Below, one piece after another: positions 7,123 to 11,589 of a DNA stretch of 11,589 nt. The position numbers and the translations under genes are program-made. A model generated the notes under the pieces. The model was given only the letters and a program-made list of their open reading frames with translations. It ran no database searches and was not told the origin of the DNA. Position 1 is the first letter of the stretch. The number at the start of each line of letters is the position of its first letter. Origin of the DNA: Candidatus Kaiserbacteria bacterium (GTDB lineage: Bacteria > Patescibacteriota > Minisyncoccia > Phycocordibacterales > Phycocordibacteraceae); the NCBI GenBank assembly GCA_003230945.1, contig QIHK01000026.1, positions 1 through 11,589 of the forward strand. Reading direction: 5' to 3'.

Positions 7123-8127
7123 ATGTTTTTCTTTGAGAAATTCATCATGGCGGGAGTATCCGCAGTTAGGATTCATTCGAGGCGATTTCGGCGCAACTGG
7201 GTAATTATATTTTTTAGTATATTAGTGCTGTATATTGCTTACCTATTTTTACTTGCACCTCCTTCAAATTTTGTACCAGGAAGTGTCGTAGTCATTCCAC
7301 AGGGTACGAGTGCTGTACAGGCTGGTCATATTCTCACATCGGCACATATTGTACGGGAAGGACCCGTCATAAGTTTTTTGTGGCGCTTTTCTGGAAAAGA
7401 TATTTCTATCCATCCTGGAGCCTATCGATTTGATGCACCTGAAAATGTATTTAAAATAGCTTCTCGAGTTACTCAAGGACTTTTTGGAATTCCGCCAATA
7501 AAGATAACTATTATTGAAGGTGAAACAGTACGTGATATGTCCGAGAAAGTTTCTTCTACTTTCCCAGAAATCTCAGCTTCTGATTTTATTACCGCTGCGG
7601 GTCCTTATGAAGGATATCTCTTTCCAGATACCTATCTCTTTCCACCTGATGCTACAGCCAAATCTATAGTAGAAGTTATGCGTGCAAATTTTGAAAAAAA
7701 AATAGTAAAAATTAAAAATATAATTGTTAATTCAAATCGTTCTGAGAATGACATTATTATTATGGCGTCAATTATTGAACGAGAAGCTCGCACGGATACG
7801 TCGAAACGAATGGTCTCAGGTATTCTTTGGAATCGTATTGACCGCAATATGTTATTGCAAGTGGATGCTATTTTTGGTTACATATTTGGTCGTGATACTT
7901 ACTCGCCCTCATTTAAAGATCTTGGCGTGGATTCTCCTTACAATACCTATATATATAAAGGATTACCGCCTGGACCTATAGATAGTCCCGGACTTAGTTC
8001 AATTGAGGCAGCCGCTAAACCAACAAAAAGTTCATATTTATTTTATCTCACTGGTAATGATGGAAAAATGCATTACGCCAGAACGTATGCTGTGCAACTC
8101 AAAAATCAAAGAAAATATTTGAAGTAA
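7123..8127 (+). CDS. mltG: Endolytic murein transglycosylase MltG (YceG family)
   Basis: Membrane-bound enzyme that cuts nascent peptidoglycan strands to end their elongation. Residues 20-25 are basic (RRFRRN), followed by one transmembrane helix at about 26-45 (N-in, catalytic domain outside). A LysM-like region (VVIPQGTSAVQAGHIL, 56-71) follows. The family signatures are clear: EGYLFPDTY at 163-171, ASIIEREA at 215-222 with the probable catalytic glutamate at E219, LLQVDAIFGY at 244-253, and YNTYIYKGLPPGPIDSPG at 273-290. At 334 residues the length is near the usual ~340. ATG 7123 gives the longest product; ATG 7147 (MAGVSAV) would drop eight residues and keep the helix. The start lies two bases after the preceding stop with no Shine-Dalgarno, so coupling to the upstream gene is likely. 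Confidence 0.95.
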   Translation: MFFFEKFIMAGVSAVRIHSRRFRRNWVIIFFSILVLYIAYLFLLAPPSNFVPGSVVVIPQGTSAVQAGHILTSAHIVREGPVISFLWRFSGKDISIHPGAYRFDAPENVFKIASRVTQGLFGIPPIKITIIEGETVRDMSEKVSSTFPEISASDFITAAGPYEGYLFPDTYLFPPDATAKSIVEVMRANFEKKIVKIKNIIVNSNRSENDIIIMASIIEREARTDTSKRMVSGILWNRIDRNMLLQVDAIFGYIFGRDTYSPSFKDLGVDSPYNTYIYKGLPPGPIDSPGLSSIEAAAKPTKSSYLFYLTGNDGKMHYARTYAVQLKNQRKYLK

Positions 8128-8134
8128 ATTAGAT

Positions 8135-8155
8135 TTTTACTAGGAAGTAGTAAAA
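8135..8155. repeat. Short perfect inverted repeat upstream of mnmA
   Basis: Arms TTTTACTA (8135-8142) and TAGTAAAA (8148-8155) are perfectly complementary, with a GGAAG loop. The right arm overlaps TAAAAT (8151-8156), a possible -10 box for mnmA that would give a leader of about 14 bases. The arms are AT-rich and no U-tract follows on either side, so a terminator is doubtful. It could be an operator or a chance palindrome. Confidence 0.35.
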
Positions 8156-8177
8156 TATGTTTAGATAGTCATAATCT

Positions 8178-9176
8178 ATGGATATACGTGGTAAAAAAAT
8201 ATGGGTAGGACTTTCCGGCGGTGTTGATTCTGCCGTATCGGCCTCTCTTCTCAAAGAGGCAGGTGCGGAGGTGACGGGGGTTTTTATTAAAGGTTGGTAT
8301 CCGCCTGGTATGCCGTGTACATGGGCGAACGATCGTCGTGATGCTATGAGGGTTGCAGCACAGATACCTATTCCGTTTTTAACTTTCGATGCGAGTCGAG
8401 TATATAAAGAAAATGTCATCGACTATCTCTTAAAAGAATATCGTATAGGTCGTACACCAAATCCAGATATTATGTGTAATCGTGATGTAAAATTTGGTGT
8501 ATTTTTTCATTATGCAAAAAAACATGGTGCTGATTTCATAGCAATGGGGCATTATCTCTCTGGAGAAAAGGATCAGAGATATTTTCTCTGGGCAGTGCCT
8601 AAAGAAATTATTCAGCAAACCATATTTCCAGTTGGTACTATGCCGAAAGAGTTGGTACGGAAGAAGGCAGTGACGTACGGTCTTCCTGTTGCAAGAAAAC
8701 CAGATAGTCAAGGTATTTGTTTTCTTGGACCGGTTTCCGTTGAAGAATTTTTGAAAAAAGAGTTTGGAGTGCATCCCGGTCAAGCTATCGATATGTCAGG
8801 TATTGTCATTGGTCAACACGAAGGAGTGATACTCAGTACTCTCGGTGAGCGTGTATCTCTGCGTGGTGCTATTTCTGGGCCATGGTTTGTTCAAGCAAAA
8901 AATATAGAGCGTAATGAGTTGGTAGTGAGTAAATCTAAAAAAACCTTATCGAAAAGTAGTACGGAAAAAATTTTATTTACTGAAAATAATTGGTTGGGAA
9001 GTGCCTCAGATGTGTTTGAAGCTCAATTTCGTTATCGAGGGCCACGCACTAAAGGAATCGTTGAAGGAAATATTTTTATACCGCAAGAAGATACATCTGA
9101 ATACGTCGTTCCTGGGCAATCTATAGTGTTTTATGACAAAGATGACGTACTTCTCGGTGGAGGAATAATTTCGTAA
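8178..9176 (+). CDS. mnmA: tRNA-specific 2-thiouridylase MnmA
   Basis: ATP-dependent enzyme that thiolates U34 of tRNAs for Lys, Glu and Gln, receiving sulfur through a relay. The PP-loop SGGVDSA is at 13-19. The two catalytic cysteines are intact: C100 in TPNPDIMCNRDVKF and C181 in DSQGICFLG. The C-terminal barrel ends with the family's PGQSIVFYDKDDVLLGGGIIS. At 332 residues it is shorter than the common ~360. The segment between GHY (124-126) and KDQRYFL (131-137) is cut to a few residues. The usual HxGxxxxTxGQRKGL block reads HEGVILSTLGERVSL (214-228), so GQR has become GER and the following KG is lost. The gene starts 50 bases after mltG with no Shine-Dalgarno. Function is very likely retained because both cysteines and the PP-loop are present. 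Confidence 0.95.
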   Translation: MDIRGKKIWVGLSGGVDSAVSASLLKEAGAEVTGVFIKGWYPPGMPCTWANDRRDAMRVAAQIPIPFLTFDASRVYKENVIDYLLKEYRIGRTPNPDIMCNRDVKFGVFFHYAKKHGADFIAMGHYLSGEKDQRYFLWAVPKEIIQQTIFPVGTMPKELVRKKAVTYGLPVARKPDSQGICFLGPVSVEEFLKKEFGVHPGQAIDMSGIVIGQHEGVILSTLGERVSLRGAISGPWFVQAKNIERNELVVSKSKKTLSKSSTEKILFTENNWLGSASDVFEAQFRYRGPRTKGIVEGNIFIPQEDTSEYVVPGQSIVFYDKDDVLLGGGIIS

Positions 9177-9190
9177 AGAACGAAATGGTG

Positions 9191-9202
9191 TATCATGCTT
9201 TC
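9191..9202 (+). promoter_or_regulatory. Possible -10 box six bases before a start codon
   Basis: TATCAT (9191-9196), five of six matches to consensus, lies six bases before the ATG at 9203, with TG just upstream (9189-9190) but one base off the canonical position. It would give a leaderless mRNA and is the main reason to prefer 9203 over the in-frame ATG at 9185. No -35 is seen. Confidence 0.35.
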
Positions 9203-9616
9203 ATGAATCAGACACGCTTTTGGCTTGCTGCAGCGATAATAGCTGTTGTTATTATTATCGGATTTATATTTTCAGTGCCACCACACACAAAAGATATTCC
9301 TCAAGCTACTTCATCTAAAGAAGCTACCACTACTCAACAGGTAGCACTTCATGATGTATACAAAAAAGGTACACATACTTTTTCTGGGAATATTATTGTT
9401 CCGAATGCCTGCACGAATGTGACTGCCGAGGCAACGACAACCGGGAAAGTTGCAAGCACTACCCAAGTTACCTTATCTCTCACTGCACCGATAAATTCTG
9501 AAATATGTTTGCAAATTGCACAAAAAGTGAAATTTTCAACCACACTTATCGCACCGCGTGCTGTTTCAGTTCGTGTATTTATTAATAATACAGAGGCAAG
9601 TACAACACGACTATGA
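9203..9616 (+). CDS. Small anchored extracytoplasmic protein, unknown function
   Basis: A 137-residue protein with one N-terminal hydrophobic helix (about 7-25), a Thr/Ser-rich linker (36-46), and a predicted beta-rich domain (56-130) with alternating hydrophobic residues. Two cysteines (C70 in VPNACTNV and C102 in SEICLQIA) could form a disulfide outside the cell. No lipobox cysteine follows the helix, so it is more likely helix-anchored than a lipoprotein. Similar short proteins with a conserved PxxC and a later ExC occur, from memory, in Parcubacteria without an assigned function. ATG 9203 is preferred; ATG 9185 adds six residues (MVYHAF). Its TGA overlaps the next gene's ATG (ATGA), suggesting translational coupling to a nuclease-like gene, which is an unusual partner. 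Confidence 0.7.
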   Translation: MNQTRFWLAAAIIAVVIIIGFIFSVPPHTKDIPQATSSKEATTTQQVALHDVYKKGTHTFSGNIIVPNACTNVTAEATTTGKVASTTQVTLSLTAPINSEICLQIAQKVKFSTTLIAPRAVSVRVFINNTEASTTRL

Positions 9617-10476
9617 ATTCATCTATACCTATCCGTAAGGCCGATGGTACGACTCAAAAATTTAGTCCTGCACAGTTAGTTATGTCTCTTGAACGTGCAG
9701 GGGCTGGTGAATATACTGCTACCCGAATTGCAGAAAGTATCACAAGCACCCTTACGCCAGGCACTTCATCGAAAGAACTATATGCAAGGGCTTTTTCACT
9801 TTTACGTAAAGAAGCTCGCCCTGTCGCCGCACGCTACGCACTCCGTCGTGCTCTCCTAGAACTCGGCCCCACTGGGCACCCATTTGAGGACTTCGTCTCG
9901 CATCTTTTTACTGAAGAAGGGTGGAAAGTAGAAACACGGAAAATGATTCAAGGTAAATGTGTTGTACACGAGACTGATTTTTATGCTTCACATCCGAAAC
10001 TTAATGAATATTTGGCAGCAGAACTTAAATATCATAATGATCCGGGATATAAGACTGATCTCAAAGTGGCACTCTACGTAAAAAGTCGGTTTGATGATAT
10101 TTTCGACTGTAATCCTGAAGTGCGTTCTTGTCCGATTGATCGAGGTTTGTTAGTGACGAATACAAAATTTACTTCACAAGCAATAGCTTATGCTGAATGT
10201 GCTGGTGTGGAACTTCTCGGCTGGAGTTATCCCCAAAAAGGAAGTCTCCTCACACGTATGTGCCAAGCGAAGGTATATCCAATTACGTCACTTACCCTTC
10301 TTTCACGAGCAGAAAAACGTATGCTTATTGAACGAAAAGTTATAGCAGTAGATCAAGTACTCCGGAATCGTCGTCATTTGGACCCTCTTCATCTCTCTCC
10401 AGAACGTGCTGGAAATATTCTTGCTGAGGCTGATGGGCTGATGACGCTTCCTCATTCATTTCATGATAGTGTTTAG
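9613..10476 (+). CDS. ATP-cone domain fused to a PD-(D/E)XK (Mrr-like) nuclease
   Basis: A 287-residue two-domain protein. Residues ~5-85 match an ATP-cone (IPIRKADGTTQKFSPAQLVMSLERAGA, then ARYALRRALLELGPTGHPFE), the nucleotide-sensing module of ribonucleotide reductases and NrdR. Residues ~88-205 resemble a restriction-endonuclase-like fold: FEDFVSHLFTEEGW (91-104), D122 in HETDFYA, E137-x-K139 in AAELKYHN, and GLLVTNTKFTSQAIAYAECAGVELLGW (178-204), typical of Mrr-type nucleases. The D...ExK triad looks intact. A C-terminal tail (about 222-275) starts YPITSLTLLSRAEKRMLIER and may form a helix-hairpin-helix-like element. No zinc-finger cysteines of NrdR and no reductase domain are present. 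It overlaps the preceding gene by four bases (ATGA) and the next gene starts two bases after its stop. A defence or repair nuclease gated by nucleotide level is plausible but not shown. Confidence 0.8.
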   Translation: MNSSIPIRKADGTTQKFSPAQLVMSLERAGAGEYTATRIAESITSTLTPGTSSKELYARAFSLLRKEARPVAARYALRRALLELGPTGHPFEDFVSHLFTEEGWKVETRKMIQGKCVVHETDFYASHPKLNEYLAAELKYHNDPGYKTDLKVALYVKSRFDDIFDCNPEVRSCPIDRGLLVTNTKFTSQAIAYAECAGVELLGWSYPQKGSLLTRMCQAKVYPITSLTLLSRAEKRMLIERKVIAVDQVLRNRRHLDPLHLSPERAGNILAEADGLMTLPHSFHDSV

Positions 10477-10478
10477 AC

Positions 10479-10961
10479 ATGGATAAACGTCTCTCTATCC
10501 CGTCTCTTTCTCTTGGCTTTGTCATTGGTGTTGCTCTCACCGGTGCATGGTTCTTTGGTGGAGTACAGATACAGACCACAGACGAACCGGTATTAAATCA
10601 AGTAGCTACTTCCACATCATTTCAAAACTCTACAAGTGGAGCAATAGCGGTAAACAATCAGTCAGCTGGGAGCTCTGTTTTAGTTGAATCAGTTACCGTT
10701 CCTCCCCCAGGTGTTTGGGTAGCAGTGCGTGAGATACGTACTAATCACTCTCTTGGAAATGTACTTGGTGCCGCACGCGCTAGCGGTCCGCGCAGTAACT
10801 TCACTGTACCGTTATTGCGCGCCACTGAGCCTAACCGTACCTACGCTATTGAACTTTATCGTGATGGTGGTTACGAACAATTCGATCTCTCTAAAGACAG
10901 TGTCTATGTAGATTTTGATACTGGCTCACGTGTCATTGTATATTTCAAGACAGTAATATAA
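10479..10961 (+). CDS. Anchored extracytoplasmic protein with DUF7282-like domain
   Basis: A 160-residue protein with a short basic N-terminus (MDKR), one hydrophobic helix at about 9-28, a Thr/Ser/Asn-rich linker (40-60), and a beta-sandwich-like domain from 58 to 157. The domain shows VNNQSAGSSVLVESVTVPPPGVWVAVREI (58-86), SLGNVLGAARASGPRSNFTVPLL (91-113) and YAIELYRDGGYEQFDLSKD (122-140). These fit the pattern I recall for DUF7282: a (D/N)Q start, a PPxGWVVV-like strand, and an LYxDxG near the end. The function is unknown; the domain should lie outside the membrane. No cysteines occur. The gene begins two bases after the nuclease stop and ends six bases before the next start, so it sits inside a compact run of genes with nucleases on both sides. 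Confidence 0.7.
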   Translation: MDKRLSIPSLSLGFVIGVALTGAWFFGGVQIQTTDEPVLNQVATSTSFQNSTSGAIAVNNQSAGSSVLVESVTVPPPGVWVAVREIRTNHSLGNVLGAARASGPRSNFTVPLLRATEPNRTYAIELYRDGGYEQFDLSKDSVYVDFDTGSRVIVYFKTVI

Positions 10962-10967
10962 GTTTAT

Positions 10968-11589
10968 ATGGCTACTTTTAAGAAAAATTATAATCCAAAT
11001 CGTAATAGTGATTGGAACTATGGAGGAAAAAAATGGCGTCTCTCTCGTTCAAAAATTGATCTTTTTTTTGAATGTCCGCGTTGTTTTTATCTCAATAACA
11101 AACTCGGTACTGCTCGACCACGTGGACCTGCGTTCACGCTTAATCTCGCTGTAGACACACTCCTCAAAAAGGAATTTGATGTATACCGTGCAAATGGTTC
11201 GAAGCACCCACTTTTAGATCAGTATGGTGTTGACGCAATTCCATATCAGCATGAACAGTTAGATATCTGGCGAGAGAATTTTGAGGGTATTGCACATCAT
11301 CATAAATCGACTGGGCTTGTTGTTTCAGGTGCTATTGATGATGTATGGGTAGATCCAAAAGGTTCACTCATTGTGGTGGACTATAAAGCAACTTCAAAAA
11401 CTGGCACTATCAAATCACTTACTGATTCTCCGTGGGAAGAACAGTATCGTCGCCAAATCGGTGTGTATCAATGGCTTTTGCGCCAGAATGGTTTTACTGT
11501 CTCTGACATAGGTTATTTTGTATACGCTAACGCATTTTCTGATAAAGAATCTTTTAGTAATAAACTCGAATTTGAAACGACACTTGTAT
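10968..11589 (+). CDS. PD-(D/E)XK nuclease, RecB/Cas4-like (partial, 3' end missing)
   Basis: An open reading frame from ATG 10968 runs past the window end; 207 residues are visible. The N-terminal SKIDLFFECPRCFYLNNKLG (28-47) is the usual opening of RecB/Cas4/AddB-type nucleases, with C36 and C39. The catalytic core is seen as GAIDDVWV (121-128, D124/D125), then VVDYKAT (136-142, D138 and K140), and the QIGVYQWLL motif (163-171) with Q163 and Y167. This is the standard D...DxK...QxxxY layout. The histidine often found upstream of the core was not recognised. Whether it binds an Fe-S cluster cannot be judged, since further cysteines would lie beyond the window. It starts six bases after the previous stop with no Shine-Dalgarno. 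No cas1, cas2 or repeat array is nearby, so it is not called cas4. Confidence 0.85.
   Translation, partial: MATFKKNYNPNRNSDWNYGGKKWRLSRSKIDLFFECPRCFYLNNKLGTARPRGPAFTLNLAVDTLLKKEFDVYRANGSKHPLLDQYGVDAIPYQHEQLDIWRENFEGIAHHHKSTGLVVSGAIDDVWVDPKGSLIVVDYKATSKTGTIKSLTDSPWEEQYRRQIGVYQWLLRQNGFTVSDIGYFVYANAFSDKESFSNKLEFETTLV

Noticed and set aside
9168..9186. Inverted repeat ATTTCGT-AAAGA-ACGAAAT across the mnmA stop
   Set aside because: Only seven base pairs and no T-tract follows; too weak to call a terminator. It may be chance.
9614..9616. Possible use of the alternative code (TGA as Gly) known in Absconditabacteria and Gracilibacteria
   Set aside because: TGA ends the gene at 9616 exactly where the next gene begins (ATGA), and no conserved gene has an in-frame TGA, so the standard bacterial code fits.
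10989..10994. Consensus TATAAT
   Set aside because: It is coded by Asn-Tyr-Asn codons inside the nuclease gene, and no start codon of a plausible gene follows at the expected distance.
11022..11035. GGAGG followed seven bases later by ATG, the only good Shine-Dalgarno match noticed
   Set aside because: It lies inside the PD-(D/E)XK gene (codons for Tyr-Gly-Gly-Lys-Lys-Trp); the ATG is out of frame and its reading frame stops after eight codons.
10968..11589. Possible cas4 and CRISPR link
   Set aside because: The nuclease fold is shared by many RecB-like proteins. No repeat array, cas1 or cas2 is in the window, and only two of the possible cluster cysteines are visible.

Overview
The window looks like chromosomal DNA of a Patescibacteria (Candidate Phyla Radiation) bacterium, most likely a member of the Parcubacteria. 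This is inferred from protein content, not from a marker tree. The clues are a DUF5671 membrane protein, a protein of the type IV secretion-like family common in these genomes, compact versions of housekeeping enzymes, and several small anchored proteins with Thr/Ser-rich linkers. The standard genetic code applies: TGA ends one gene and no gene needs TGA to be read as an amino acid. By eye, base composition is moderately AT-rich and even throughout. No tRNA, rRNA, CRISPR array, insertion sequence or prophage was seen.

All eleven genes lie on the + strand and are tightly packed. Left block (1-4556): ychF (ribosome-associated NTPase), a DUF5671 membrane protein that seems to carry a pilin-like outer domain, and leuS. 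Middle block (4607-5671): a single regulator-like gene that joins a sigma-region-4-like helix-turn-helix to a HARE/winged-helix region, with its own near-consensus promoter and a hairpin terminator behind it. Right block (5750-9176): a membrane protein of the type IV secretion-like family, mltG (septal peptidoglycan cleavage) two bases downstream, then mnmA (tRNA 2-thiouridylase). Far right (9203-11589): a small anchored protein, an ATP-cone/PD-(D/E)XK nuclease fusion (ATGA overlap), an anchored DUF7282-like protein, and a RecB/Cas4-type PD-(D/E)XK nuclease cut by the window end.

The most striking feature outside the proteins is how the genes start. None of the eleven has a recognisable Shine-Dalgarno sequence. 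At least three, perhaps five, have a -10 box (TATAAT, TATAAA, TACACT, TATCAT, TAGAAT) only 6-9 bases before the ATG, which predicts leaderless or nearly leaderless mRNAs. The other starts sit 2-6 bases after the preceding stop or overlap it, suggesting translational coupling.

The protein set combines translation (YchF, LeuRS, MnmA), envelope remodelling and surface structures (MltG, the secretion-like protein, the pilin-like protein, two anchored proteins) and DNA processing (two nucleases). The nuclease and surface genes at the right end are the best place to look for an undescribed function, but the sequence alone does not prove a system.
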